Source of the DNA: Citrobacter rodentium NBRC 105723 = DSM 16636
GTDB taxonomy: Bacteria > Pseudomonadota > Gammaproteobacteria > Enterobacterales > Enterobacteriaceae
Direction: 5' to 3'
Assembly (NCBI RefSeq): GCF_021278985.1
Contig: NZ_CP082833.1
Location: 3,844,001-3,908,000, forward strand
DNA length: 64,000 nt
The translations under genes were made by a program, and so were the position numbers. The number at the start of each line of letters is the position of its first letter. Within the stretch, counting starts at the first letter, position 1. Positions 34,498 to 43,912 of this stretch are shown here, in pieces. The notes below the pieces were generated by a model that was given only the letters and a program-made list of their open reading frames with translations, searched no databases and was not told the origin of the DNA.

Positions 34498-35841
34498 ATG
34501 GCGAACACCATCACGGCAGATGAGATTCGGGAACACTTTTCGCAGGCAATGTCAGCAATGTACCAGCAGGAAGTTCCGCAATACGGCACGCTGCTCGAGC
34601 TTGTCGCTGACGTGAATCTGGCGGTGCTGGAAAACAACCCCACACTGCATGAAAAGCTGGTCAATGCGGATGAGCTGGCGCGGCTTAACCTCGAGCGCCA
34701 CGGCGCAATCCGCGTTGGCACGCCAGAGGAACTGGCCACGCTGCGACGGATGTTTGCGATTATGGGGATGTTGCCGGTCAGCTATTACGATCTTTCCCAG
34801 GCGGGGGTGCCGGTGCATTCAACCGCGTTTCGTCCCGTCGACGACGCTTCGCTGTCGCGAAATCCTTTCCGGGTGTTCACCTCATTGCTTCGCCCGGAAC
34901 TGATTGAAAACCCGGCGCTGCGCCAGCGCGCCGCAGAGATCCTTGCCCGGCGCGATATATTCACTCCGCGCTGTCGGGAGCTACTCGACGTCTGGGATGA
35001 GCAGGGGGGCTTCACTGCCGCCCAGGCGCAGGAGTTTGTTGCCCAGGCGCTGGAGACGTTCCGCTGGCATCGCCACGCCACCGTTGATGAACAAACTTAT
35101 CAGGCGCTGCACAATGAACACCGCCTGATAGCCGACGTAGTCTGTTTCCCCGGCTGTCATATTAATCATCTCACGCCGCGCACGCTGGATATCGATCGGG
35201 TGCAGGCGATGATGCCGGAGCGCGGTATCGAACCCAAAATTCTGATTGAGGGGCCGCCGCGCCGCGACGTGCCGATTCTGCTGCGTCAGACCAGCTTCAA
35301 AGCGCTGGAGGAGCCAGTGCTCTTTGCCGGAGAAATGCAGGGCACCCACAGCGCGCGCTTCGGCGAGATTGAACAGCGGGGCGTGGCGCTGACGCTAAAA
35401 GGGCGCCAGCTGTATGACGAATTGTTGCAGCGGGCGGGCACCGGGAAAGACAATCTGATGCATCAGCTGCATTTGCAGGAGGTTTTTAAAGACTTCCCCG
35501 ACAGCGAATTCCTGCTGCGCCAGCAGGGGCTGGCCTGGTTCCGCTACCGGCTGACGCCGACGGGCGAGGCGCACCGGACGGCGATCCATCCGGGCGACGA
35601 TCCGCAGCCGTACATTGAGCGCGGGTGGGTAGTTGCGCAGCCCATCATCTACGAGGATTTTCTGCCCGTCAGCGCGGCGGGGATTTTCCAGTCCAATCTG
35701 GGCAATGAAACCCAGTCGCGCAGCCACGGTAACGCCAGCCGCGAGGCGTTTGAGCAGGCGCTCGGATGCCCGGTGCTGGATGAATTTACCCTGTATCAGG
35801 AGGCGGAGGAGCGTAGCAAACGGCGTTGCGGCCTGCTTTAA
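34498..35841 (+). CDS. ydcJ: YdcJ, 2-oxoadipate dioxygenase/decarboxylase-family protein (DUF1338, HglS-like)
   Basis: 447 residues from the ATG at 34498 (MANTITADEIREHFSQAM), the E. coli YdcJ start and length, with CTGGAGA upstream. HglS-type enzymes are iron-dependent and convert 2-oxoadipate to D-2-hydroxyglutarate in lysine breakdown; conserved metal-site segments here include VPVHSTAFRP, CHINHLTPRTLDID and GEMQGTHSARFGEIEQRG. YdcJ of E. coli belongs to this family by structure, but its natural substrate is less certain. It is divergent from pcaH and followed after 39 bases by an esterase gene, which may be co-transcribed. Confidence 0.9.
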   Translation: MANTITADEIREHFSQAMSAMYQQEVPQYGTLLELVADVNLAVLENNPTLHEKLVNADELARLNLERHGAIRVGTPEELATLRRMFAIMGMLPVSYYDLSQAGVPVHSTAFRPVDDASLSRNPFRVFTSLLRPELIENPALRQRAAEILARRDIFTPRCRELLDVWDEQGGFTAAQAQEFVAQALETFRWHRHATVDEQTYQALHNEHRLIADVVCFPGCHINHLTPRTLDIDRVQAMMPERGIEPKILIEGPPRRDVPILLRQTSFKALEEPVLFAGEMQGTHSARFGEIEQRGVALTLKGRQLYDELLQRAGTGKDNLMHQLHLQEVFKDFPDSEFLLRQQGLAWFRYRLTPTGEAHRTAIHPGDDPQPYIERGWVVAQPIIYEDFLPVSAAGIFQSNLGNETQSRSHGNASREAFEQALGCPVLDEFTLYQEAEERSKRRCGLL

Positions 35842-35880
35842 TCAAGGTATGCTGTAGGGATTTGCAATTAACGGATAAAC

Positions 35881-37395
35881 ATGGACATGGTCAATCCCGG
35901 CACTCCCCTGATTCACACCGCCCAGGGCAAACGGATGGGCGTTGTAGAGGAAAACATCCATATCTGGCGCGGTATTCCTTATGCCGCGCCGCCGACGGGA
36001 GAGCGCCGCTGGCGTTCGCCGCAGCCGGTCGCGCCGTGGTCCGGAATTCGTCAGGCCGATTCCTTTTCCGCCGCCAGTTGGCAGGATATTGAATACTGTA
36101 AAGAGCTGGGCGGCGGCGATCCCGGCGCTTTTTCGGAAGACTGCCTGTATCTCAACGTCTGGTCCCCCGCCGGGCGCTCCACACCGCTGCCGGTCATGGT
36201 CTGGCTGCACGGCGGCGGTTACACCATCGGCGCCGGTAGCCTGCCGCCCTACGACGGCCTTGCGCTGGCGAAGCGTAACGTGGTGGTGGTCACCGTCAAT
36301 TATCGTCTTGGTCATCTTGGCTTTTTTGCCCATCCGGCGCTGGAGGGGGAAGAAGACGAATGCGTTAATAACTTCGCTCTGCTTGATCAAATCGCCGCTC
36401 TGCGCTGGGTGCGGGAAAATATTGCCGCGTTTGGCGGCGACCCGCAGAACGTGACGCTGTTCGGCGAATCCGCAGGCGCGCGCAGCGTGCTCTCGCTGCT
36501 GGCGTCGCCGAAAGGTAAAGGGCTGTTTCACAAAGCTATCGTGCAGAGTGGTTATACGCTGCCGGATACGCCGCGCGAAATCGCCCTTGAAAACGGCGTT
36601 GCGCTGGCGGAACACTTCGGTTTACAAAACGCCACGGCTGAACAATTGCGCGCCATCCCGCCCGAGGCGTTCTGGCCGCTGGGCGCGCCGTTTAAAATCG
36701 CGCCGACGCCCATCTCCGGCGACGCGGTGTTACCGGAACCGATGCTGGAGGTCTTTTTCGCCGCCAGGCAGCATCCGATGCCGGTGCTGATCGGTTCCAA
36801 CAGCGACGAAGCAAGCGTGATGGCCGTTTTCGGTGTCGATCTGGCTGAACAAATCCAGAAGCTGCGGCGCGAGCGGCGTTTCGGTCTGGGGCTGATTAAG
36901 CTGCTCTATCCCGGCGTAAAAGGGGACGAGGAGCTGGGTCGCCAGGTCTGTCGCGATATGGCCTTTACCGCGCTGGGTTACGTCGTGATGCAGGCGCAGC
37001 AGCGGGTGGGCGAACCCTGCTGGCGCTACTGGTTTGATTACGTGGCCGAAGCCGAACACGCCACCTATGCCAACGGCGCATGGCACGGCAATGAGATTCC
37101 GTATGTCTTCGACACCCTGACGCTCGCCGAACCTGCGCGCAATTACGTCAACGAAAACGATTTGGCCTTCGCCGCCCACGTTGCCGACTACTGGGTTAAC
37201 TTTGCCCGTCACGCCAGCCGCGCCTGCGCTATCCTCCACGGCCCGACGCGCTGGCCTGCCTGTATCAAAGGGCGCGATCGTCTGTTGCGTATTGGCCTGA
37301 ACAAGCGGGCAGGGTTTAAAGTGGAAAACCGGTTTATGCGCGCGCGGCTGGCGCTGTTTAAACGGGTGATGACGCAGCATGTCAGTCTGGATTAA
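35881..37395 (+). CDS. Type-B carboxylesterase
   Basis: 504 residues of the carboxylesterase/para-nitrobenzyl-esterase family. It has the oxyanion motif WLHGGGYTIGAGS, nucleophile elbow FGESAGARSVLS, the Glu in GSNSDEASVM and the His in GAWHGNEIPYVF, so the catalytic triad is complete. The SEDCLYLNVWSP motif is typical. No signal peptide is visible, so it acts in the cytoplasm. Its 39-base spacing from ydcJ suggests joint transcription. Next to pcaHG, a role in hydrolysing aromatic esters is possible but unproven. I recall no orthologue at this position in E. coli K-12. Confidence 0.9.
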   Translation: MDMVNPGTPLIHTAQGKRMGVVEENIHIWRGIPYAAPPTGERRWRSPQPVAPWSGIRQADSFSAASWQDIEYCKELGGGDPGAFSEDCLYLNVWSPAGRSTPLPVMVWLHGGGYTIGAGSLPPYDGLALAKRNVVVVTVNYRLGHLGFFAHPALEGEEDECVNNFALLDQIAALRWVRENIAAFGGDPQNVTLFGESAGARSVLSLLASPKGKGLFHKAIVQSGYTLPDTPREIALENGVALAEHFGLQNATAEQLRAIPPEAFWPLGAPFKIAPTPISGDAVLPEPMLEVFFAARQHPMPVLIGSNSDEASVMAVFGVDLAEQIQKLRRERRFGLGLIKLLYPGVKGDEELGRQVCRDMAFTALGYVVMQAQQRVGEPCWRYWFDYVAEAEHATYANGAWHGNEIPYVFDTLTLAEPARNYVNENDLAFAAHVADYWVNFARHASRACAILHGPTRWPACIKGRDRLLRIGLNKRAGFKVENRFMRARLALFKRVMTQHVSLD

Positions 37396-37614
37396 TTTTG
37401 CAAAACCTGAAGCGAACCGACGGAAGTTTACACCGGAATCAGTCTGTTCCGATCGACACAAAATATTTTCGGTTTTGTGCAGATAATCAGCGGCCAACAA
37501 TTGGATTATTAATGAAATTTGTCTAGAGTGAGCGGTCAGAATTATGCACCCTCTTGCTGCTGTCGAGCTCCAGCGCGGGATCATTCACGAGACCGGAAGG
37601 ACTGATTTTCAGGT

Positions 37615-39270
37615 ATGAATCGCAGACGATTTATTAAAGGTTCAATGGCAATGGCCGCCGTGTGCGGCACCAGCGGTATCGCTTCACTTTTCACCCGCGC
37701 CGCGTATGCCGCGGAGTCGGATATCGCCGACGGGAAAACCGTCCGGTTTGATTTTTCTGTACTGCAATCAATGGCGCGCGATCTCGCGCAGAAACCGTGG
37801 GGCGGCGCGCCTCGTGCGCTGCCGGAGACGCTGGCGAACCTGACGCCGCAGGCTTACAACAGCATTCAGTATGACGCCGCGCAGTCGCTGTGGAACAACG
37901 TTGAGGGTCGCCAGCTGGACGCCCAGTTTTTCCACGTCGGGATGGGGTTCCGTCGCCGCGTGCGCATGTTCTCCGTTGATTCCGCCAGCCAGATGGCGCG
38001 TGAAATCCACTTCCGCCCGGAGCTGTTTAAATATAACGACGCCGGTGTCGACACTCAGCAACTGGAAGGGCAAACCGATCTCGGATTTGCCGGTTTCCGC
38101 ATCTTTAAAGCCCCTGAGCTGGCGCGTCGCGATGTGGTGTCATTCCTCGGCGCCAGCTATTTCCGCGCGGTGGACGATACCTATCAGTACGGTTTATCCG
38201 CCCGTGGTCTGGCGATTGATACCTACACCGACACGCAGGAAGAGTTTCCGGACTTTACCGCCTTCTGGTTCGATACGGTAAAACCGGGCGCCACCACCTT
38301 TACCGTTTACGCGCTGCTGGATAGCCCCAGCATCACCGGCGCCTATAAATTCGTGATTCACTGCGAAAAGAGCCAGGTGGTCATGGACGTCGAAAACCGT
38401 CTGTACGCCCGCAAAGACATTAAACAGTTGGGCATTGCGCCGATGACCAGCATGTTCAGCTGCGGTAATAACGAACGCCGCATGTGCGACACCATCCATC
38501 CGCAGATCCACGACTCCGACCGGCTGGCGATGTGGCGCGGCAACGGCGAATGGATCTGCCGTTCGCTGAACAATCCACAGAAACTGCAGTTTAACGCCTA
38601 CATTGATAACAATCCGAAAGGCTTCGGCCTGCTTCAGCTGGACCGCGACTTCAGCCATTATCAGGACGTGATGGGCTGGTATAACAAGCGCCCCAGCCTG
38701 TGGGTGGAACCGCGCAACAAATGGGGGAAAGGCGCCATCGCCCTGATGGAGATCCCGACGACCGGCGAAACGCTGGATAACGTGGTCTGCTTCTGGCAGC
38801 CGGAAAAGGCCATCAGAGCGGGAGAGGAGCGTGAGTACAAATACCGTTTGTACTGGAGCGCGCAGCCGCCGGTTCGTTCGCCGCTGGCGCGAGTGATGGC
38901 GACCCGTACCGGCATGGGCGGTTTCCCGGAAGGCTGGGCGCCGGGCGAGCACTATCCGCAAAAATGGGCGCGTCGTTTTGCTATCGATTTTGTCGGCGGC
39001 GATCTTAAAGCGGCCGCGCCGAAAGGCATCGAGCCGGTTATCACGCTTTCCAGCGGCGAAGCGAAGCAGATTGAAATTCTCTATGTCGAACCGTTCGACG
39101 GTTATCGCATTCAGTTTGACTGGTATCCAACCTCCGGTTCCACGGACCCGGTGGATATGCGCATGTTCCTGCGCTGTCAAGGGGATGCGATCAGTGAAAC
39201 CTGGCTGTATCAATACTTCCCGCCCGCGCCGGATAAGCGCAATTACGTCGACGATCGCGTCATGCGTTAA
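37615..39270 (+). CDS. opgD: Periplasmic glucan biosynthesis protein OpgD (MdoD)
   Basis: 551 residues, as in E. coli. It starts with a twin-arginine signal (MNRRRFIKGSMAMAAVCGTS) that sends the folded protein to the periplasm. The OpgG/OpgD beta-sandwich follows, with conserved stretches QLDAQFFHVGMGFRRRVRMF, RPSLWVEPRNKWGKG and TRTGMGGFPEGWAPGEHYP. It shapes osmoregulated periplasmic glucans, and members of the family have been assigned beta-1,2-glucanase-type activity (GH186). It has its own promoter in the 219-base gap after the esterase gene. Confidence 0.97.
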   Translation: MNRRRFIKGSMAMAAVCGTSGIASLFTRAAYAAESDIADGKTVRFDFSVLQSMARDLAQKPWGGAPRALPETLANLTPQAYNSIQYDAAQSLWNNVEGRQLDAQFFHVGMGFRRRVRMFSVDSASQMAREIHFRPELFKYNDAGVDTQQLEGQTDLGFAGFRIFKAPELARRDVVSFLGASYFRAVDDTYQYGLSARGLAIDTYTDTQEEFPDFTAFWFDTVKPGATTFTVYALLDSPSITGAYKFVIHCEKSQVVMDVENRLYARKDIKQLGIAPMTSMFSCGNNERRMCDTIHPQIHDSDRLAMWRGNGEWICRSLNNPQKLQFNAYIDNNPKGFGLLQLDRDFSHYQDVMGWYNKRPSLWVEPRNKWGKGAIALMEIPTTGETLDNVVCFWQPEKAIRAGEEREYKYRLYWSAQPPVRSPLARVMATRTGMGGFPEGWAPGEHYPQKWARRFAIDFVGGDLKAAAPKGIEPVITLSSGEAKQIEILYVEPFDGYRIQFDWYPTSGSTDPVDMRMFLRCQGDAISETWLYQYFPPAPDKRNYVDDRVMR

Positions 39271-39432
39271 TCGCCGGGACGCCCTTTGCGCAGCGGGGGC
39301 GTCCACCAGCCAGCCCGAAATATCTGTACACGAACTAAACACGATCCTGTTCGCATTTTTCCCTAAGGCAAATGAGTAAGCTGAAGATGTGTATTTCTTA
39401 TACACGTGGTTTAACACTAACAGGGAGAGCGT

Positions 39433-39660
39433 ATGTTTCCAGAATACAGAGATCTGATTTCCCGACTGAAAACCGAGAACCCTCGCTTTCTGTCCCTTTT
39501 TGAAAAACACAATAACCTTGATCACGAAATTGCCAGGCTGGAAGGTGCCGATGGTCGGGGATACAGTCTCGATATCGTTCGCCTGAAAAAACAGAAACTC
39601 CAGTTAAAAGACGATATGCTCAAAATATTGCAAAAAGAGAGCGTCAACGAAGGCCAGTAA
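39433..39660 (+). CDS. ydcH: YdcH, small coiled-coil protein (DUF465)
   Basis: 75 residues, matching E. coli YdcH (MFPEYRDLISRLKTENPRF). It is a short helical hairpin with heptad-like charged residues and a KKQKLQLKDDMLKIL segment. The function is unknown. GGGAGAG precedes the ATG. A small stem (GTGTAT / ATACAC) lies in the leader near 39390. A strong terminator follows. Confidence 0.93.
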   Translation: MFPEYRDLISRLKTENPRFLSLFEKHNNLDHEIARLEGADGRGYSLDIVRLKKQKLQLKDDMLKILQKESVNEGQ

Positions 39661-39682
39661 CCGTGGCTGCGAATGGGTAAAA

Positions 39683-39718
39683 AAGGGCTTCCCCTGTCCG
39701 GGAGGCCCTTCTTGTTTT
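39683..39718 (+). terminator. Terminator after ydcH
   Basis: AAGGGC and TCCC pair with GGGA and GCCCTT around a short loop (39683-39710), followed by CTTGTTTT. Confidence 0.85.
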
Positions 39719-39797
39719 CAAAGTAACCATTTGCAAAAGCAATAAAAACTCTGTTACACAGAGTACTCGAAAGGTAATGCAATCACAGGGTGCGGAG

Positions 39798-40352
39798 ATG
39801 GCGGAAATTATCACGGTAAGCGACGGACTGGAATTACGGGCAGTAAATGAAAGCCACGTCACGCCGTTGCATCAGCTGGTGCGTAAAAACAGCATCTGGC
39901 TCCAGCAGTCCTTAAACTGGCCGCAGTTTGTCCACTCTGAAGAGGACACGCGAAAAAGCGTGCAGAGCAATATGCTGCTGCATCAGCGCGGTTACGCCAA
40001 AATGTATATGATTTTTGTCGATGACGCGCTGGCGGGCGTTTTGTCCTTTAATCAGATTGAACCGCTGAACAAAGCGGCGTATATCGGCTACTGGCTGGAC
40101 GAGTCGCATCAGGGGCAGGGCATCATGTCGCGCGCGCTGCAGGGGCTGATTCATCACTACGCAGCACGTGGGGAAGTACGGCGCTTTGTCATCAAATGCC
40201 GGGTGGATAATCATGCCAGTAATCAGGTCGCGCAACGCAACGGTTTTGTGCTCGAAGGCTGTCTGAAAGAAGCCGAATTTCTTAATGGCCGCTATGACGA
40301 CGTCAACCTCTACGCGCGGATTATTGCGACGCCCTCAGAGCGAACCGACTAA
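39798..40352 (+). CDS. rimL: Ribosomal-protein L12 serine N-acetyltransferase RimL
   Basis: 184 residues from the ATG at 39798, which has TGCGGAG just upstream. It is a GNAT fold: acetyl-CoA site YWLDESHQGQGIMSRALQGL and the C-terminal VDNHASNQVAQRNGFVLEG. E. coli RimL acetylates the N-terminal Ser of L12, turning it into L7. It converges with ydcK; the two coding regions overlap tail-to-tail by 18 bases. Confidence 0.94.
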   Translation: MAEIITVSDGLELRAVNESHVTPLHQLVRKNSIWLQQSLNWPQFVHSEEDTRKSVQSNMLLHQRGYAKMYMIFVDDALAGVLSFNQIEPLNKAAYIGYWLDESHQGQGIMSRALQGLIHHYAARGEVRRFVIKCRVDNHASNQVAQRNGFVLEGCLKEAEFLNGRYDDVNLYARIIATPSERTD

Positions 40353-41315
40353 CGGCGTGCGAGTGATGTGCTGGTCGCCGTTGAACACTTTTGGTCCGCG
40401 CAGGTGAATGGCGTCGCCGGGGGCGGCCTCTACGCTGGTCTGGCCGCAGATATCAACGTGATTTTCAATCAGCACTTCACCGACAATACGCGCCTCGCCC
40501 TCAATCAGAATATTATCGTCGAGTAAAATCGGTCCGCCGCGCAGCACGGCGCGCCCACCAACCAGCACATGGTGTTTCAGGACGCAGTTGCCTTCCACCG
40601 TCGCCTGTTCCGCCACCTGCGAGCTGTAGCGCAGGGTGGGGATCGCATCTTCTTCCATTCCGGCGCTCACCCGCGCCTGGCCATAGACTTTCGCGCAGTC
40701 ACAAATCCAGACGTTATTTTCGCTGTTACCCTCAATGATGGCGAAATCAAACACTTCAGCCCGGTGCTCAATGAAGGCGTGAGTGACAATGGCGTCGCCG
40801 TAAATTTGCGCCTGGTGAGCAATGCGTGAATGAGAGATCGTCGCGCGGTCATAAATTTGCAGCAGCTGGTCACGCTCCACGGTGAGTCCGCGCGCCGCGA
40901 TAATTTCACTGTGTTGCAGAATGCGCGCATCGCCATAAATGCGACACTCGCCGCAGATAACAGAATGCTGTACGGTGACGTTGTCACTTAATCTGACGCC
41001 GTGGCTGAGTTCAGCTTGGTCAATCCAGACGTTATCGCCAATCTGTACCTGGTCACGGATAAGACACGGTTGGGTGAGGCGGGCATTACCGGCGATGACC
41101 GTCCCGCCGAAGGCCAGCGAGTTTTGATCGTAAATCCAGCAGTCGCCCTCCTGCGCCAGTACGCTTTCATCATCAACCCAGCCGCCGACGTCACCGGCCT
41201 TCACATCACTGAAGTCTGTGAGCGCAATAATCTGGCGGAGCAAAACGTTTTTTTTGGTGCCATTATCCTGATAGCTGAAGGCGCGTTGCGCGTCGCTGAG
41301 TCGGTATTTAGGCAT
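40335..41315 (-). CDS. ydcK: YdcK, left-handed beta-helix protein
   Basis: 326 residues, the E. coli length. Hexapeptide-like repeats run through the protein (IAGNARLTQPCLIRD, IGDNVWIDQAELSHG, IYGDARILQHSEI), giving a left-handed beta helix of the acyltransferase type. No catalytic His is evident, and no activity is assigned. The C-terminus HLRGPKVFNGDQHITRTPLV is conserved. It is transcribed alone, divergent from tehA. Confidence 0.92.
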   Translation of the reverse strand: MPKYRLSDAQRAFSYQDNGTKKNVLLRQIIALTDFSDVKAGDVGGWVDDESVLAQEGDCWIYDQNSLAFGGTVIAGNARLTQPCLIRDQVQIGDNVWIDQAELSHGVRLSDNVTVQHSVICGECRIYGDARILQHSEIIAARGLTVERDQLLQIYDRATISHSRIAHQAQIYGDAIVTHAFIEHRAEVFDFAIIEGNSENNVWICDCAKVYGQARVSAGMEEDAIPTLRYSSQVAEQATVEGNCVLKHHVLVGGRAVLRGGPILLDDNILIEGEARIVGEVLIENHVDICGQTSVEAAPGDAIHLRGPKVFNGDQHITRTPLVGSL

Positions 41316-41428
41316 GGGGGCATTCCGTTTTATTGGTTTACTATAACCGTAGCAAATTCTGCGCCGCTGGCTAAAAGAGATGAAATTTCATAAAATGCAT
41401 TTCAAATATACTTTAAAAAATAAACAAA

Positions 41429-42427
41429 ATGAGTAATGGCAAAAGAAGCGATGATGTCCTGAACCTGCCTGCCGGCTACTTCGGCATGGTGCTGGGAACG
41501 ATTGGAATGGGTTTTGCCTGGCGCTATGCCAGCCAGATCTGGCCCGTAAGCCACTGGGTCGGCGATGGTCTGGTGATCCTCGCGATGGTTATCTGGGGAT
41601 TGCTGACGCTGGCGTTTTTCAGCCGTCTGCTGCGCTTCCCGCACAGCGTACTGGCGGAAGTTCGCCATCCGATCATGAGCAGTTTCGTCAGCCTGTTTCC
41701 GGCCACCACCATGCTGGTAGCGATTGGCTTTGTTCCCTGGTGCCGACCGCTGGCGATGGCGCTGTTCGGCGTCGGCGTGGTGATCCAACTGACCTATGCG
41801 GCCTGGCAGACGGCGGGACTGTGGCGCGGCGCACATCCGCAGGAGGCCACCACGCCCGGTCTTTATCTGCCGACCGTGGCCAATAACTTTATCAGCGCGA
41901 TGGCCTGCGGCGCGCTGGGCTACGCTGATGCCGGACTGGTTTTTCTGGGCGCGGGCGTCTTTTCCTGGCTGAGCCTTGAGCCGGTCATCCTGCAACGCCT
42001 GCGCAGCGCCGGAGAATTACCTGCGGCGATGAGAACGTCGCTCGGCATACAGTTGGCCCCGGCGCTGGTAGCCTGTAGCGCCTGGCTTAGCGTCAACGGC
42101 GGCGAAGGCGATACGCTGGCGAAAATGCTGTTTGGCTACGGCCTGCTGCAACTGCTGTTTATGCTGCGTCTGATGCCGTGGTATCTCTCACAGCCTTTCA
42201 ACGCCTCGTTCTGGAGCTTCTCGTTCGGCGTGTCGGCGCTGGCGACAACGGGGCTACACCTTGGACACGCCAGCGGGTCGGGTTTTTTCCACGCACTTGC
42301 CGTGCCATTGTTTATCTTTACCAATATTATTATTGCGTTACTGCTGGTACGCACCTTTGTTCTGCTGGTGCAGGGGAAATTGCTCATCCGCACAGCACGC
42401 GCGGCTTTACTGAAATCTGAGGAGTAA
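41429..42427 (+). CDS. tehA: Tellurite resistance membrane protein TehA
   Basis: 332 residues with ten membrane helices, of the SLAC1/TehA channel family. It matches E. coli TehA (LNLPAGYFGMVLGTIGMGFA, SLGIQLAPALVACSAWLSV). The gating Phe region is in NASFWSFSFGVSALATTG. It is a trimeric inner-membrane anion-channel homologue; with tehB it gives tellurite resistance when overexpressed. tehB begins 2 bases after the stop. Confidence 0.96.
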   Translation: MSNGKRSDDVLNLPAGYFGMVLGTIGMGFAWRYASQIWPVSHWVGDGLVILAMVIWGLLTLAFFSRLLRFPHSVLAEVRHPIMSSFVSLFPATTMLVAIGFVPWCRPLAMALFGVGVVIQLTYAAWQTAGLWRGAHPQEATTPGLYLPTVANNFISAMACGALGYADAGLVFLGAGVFSWLSLEPVILQRLRSAGELPAAMRTSLGIQLAPALVACSAWLSVNGGEGDTLAKMLFGYGLLQLLFMLRLMPWYLSQPFNASFWSFSFGVSALATTGLHLGHASGSGFFHALAVPLFIFTNIIIALLLVRTFVLLVQGKLLIRTARAALLKSEE

Positions 42428-42429
42428 AC

Positions 42430-43026
42430 ATGACCCTTCGTGATGAAAACTATTTCACTGAAAAATACGATTTAACCCGCACGCATTCAGAAGTGCTGGA
42501 AGCGGTCCGGGTGATTAAGCCGGGCAAAACGCTGGATTTAGGCTGCGGCAATGGCCGCAACAGTTTATATCTGGCGGCGAATGGCTTTGAGGTGACGGCC
42601 TGGGATAAAAACCCGATGAGCATCGCCAACGTTGAGCGCATTAAAGCGGCGGAAGGACTGGAGAACCTGCAAACGAAGGTTGTGGATCTTAACGCGCTGC
42701 GCTTTGAGGGCGAGTACGATTTTATCCTCTCCACTGTGGTGCTGATGTTCCTTGAGGCCAACACCATTCCGGGTCTGATCGACAATATGCAGCGCTGCAC
42801 CAGGCCCGGCGGTTATAACCTGATTGTCGCGGCGATGGATACTGCCGATTTTCCCTGCACCGTCGGCTTTCCGTTTGCCTTCAAAGAAGGGGAGTTGCGC
42901 CGTTACTACGCCGGTTGGGAACTGCTGAAATATAACGAAGATGTCGGCGAACTGCATCGCACAGACGCTGACGGCAACCGCATCAAACTGCGTTTCGCCA
43001 CGCTGTTAGCCCGCAAAACGGCGTAA
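42430..43026 (+). CDS. tehB: Tellurite methyltransferase TehB
   Basis: 198 residues of a class I SAM methyltransferase, with the nucleotide loop LDLGCGNGRNSLYLAANG and acidic loop VTAWDKNPMSI. The N-terminal TLRDENYFTEKYDLTRTHSE is the family start. It methylates tellurite or related oxyanions with SAM. It is co-transcribed with tehA; GAGGAG in the tehA end serves as its ribosome site. Confidence 0.96.
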   Translation: MTLRDENYFTEKYDLTRTHSEVLEAVRVIKPGKTLDLGCGNGRNSLYLAANGFEVTAWDKNPMSIANVERIKAAEGLENLQTKVVDLNALRFEGEYDFILSTVVLMFLEANTIPGLIDNMQRCTRPGGYNLIVAAMDTADFPCTVGFPFAFKEGELRRYYAGWELLKYNEDVGELHRTDADGNRIKLRFATLLARKTA

Positions 43027-43180
43027 AGCCATTGGCTGGCAACCCTTTTAACGCACAGCGAAATTTAAGTTAAAAAGCAACGGGTAAAATGTGGTTTGCT
43101 TACCATTTTTAGTGCAACCCTAATGATTGCGCTTTGCTATTATTCCACGTGCATATCTGCACTTTTTAAGGGATCGTTTC

Positions 43181-43848
43181 ATGCGTACTCGTACTTTTTT
43201 CAACGTTGCTGTGCTTGCAGGGTTACTGGCCTTAACCGGCTGTGCGTCGAAAATCACGCAGCCTGACAAATACTCAGGTTTCTTAAAGACTACTCCAGTC
43301 TTAAAGAAACAACGTCCGCGTCAGGGCAGCCGGTGCTGCGTTGGGTGGATCCTGACTACAATGCGGATAACTATGACAGCGTTGTCTGGAATCCTGTGAC
43401 CTACTATCCGGTTCCCAAACCGAACACTCAGATCGGCCAGAAGGTGCTCGACCAGGTACTGAACTACACTAACACCAAACTGAAAGGCGCTATTGCCCAG
43501 CGTAAGCCGCTGGTGACCACACCGGGTCCGCGCAGCCTGATTTTCCGCGGCGCAATCACCGGGGTTGACGCCAGCAAAGAGGGGTTGCAATTTTATGAAG
43601 TCGTTCCGGTGGCGCTGTTAGTGGCGGGTACGCAAATGGCGACCGGTCATCGCACAATGGATACCCATCTCTACTTTGAAGGCGAATTAATCGACGCGAA
43701 GACCAACAAGCCGGTAGTGAAAGTCGTTCGCCAGGGTGAAGGTAAAGATCTGAGCAACCAGAATACGCCGATGGCGTTCGATAACCTGAAACAGGTCATT
43801 GATAACATGGCGACAGATGTCACCATGTTTGAAGTCCGGCAGAAATAA
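43181..43848 (+). pseudogene. ydcL: Lipoprotein YdcL, split by a one-base deletion
   Basis: The ATG at 43181 gives a lipoprotein signal (lipobox LLALTGC) and ASKITQPDKYSGFLK, as in E. coli YdcL. The frame then leaves the family: at about 43283-43289 the sequence TTCTTAAAGAC lacks one A of the expected TTCTTAAAAGAC. Downstream, in the next frame, YSSLKETTSASGQPVLRWVD continues and the protein runs intact to TMFEVRQK at 43848. A restored frame would give about 222 residues, the E. coli length. Either a recent inactivation or a homopolymer sequencing error. It is a DUF3313-type outer-membrane lipoprotein of unknown role. A terminator follows. Confidence 0.88.
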
Positions 43849-43885
43849 CTGCGGCTATTGTTCAGGCATTTCAACGTGATATTTC

Positions 43886-43912
43886 GCGCCGCCGTCAGGT
43901 GGCGCTTTTTTT
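43886..43912 (+). terminator. Terminator after ydcL
   Basis: GCGCCGCC, four loop bases, GGTGGCGC, then seven T residues. The T-run overlaps the last codon of the exporter gene on the other strand. Confidence 0.85.

Noticed and set aside
36730..37584. 284-codon frame on the minus strand
   Set aside because: Antisense to the esterase gene and its downstream gap; composition typical of a shadow frame.
38194..39525. 443-codon frame on the minus strand
   Set aside because: Antisense to the whole 3' part of opgD, which is a clear family member; a high-GC shadow frame.
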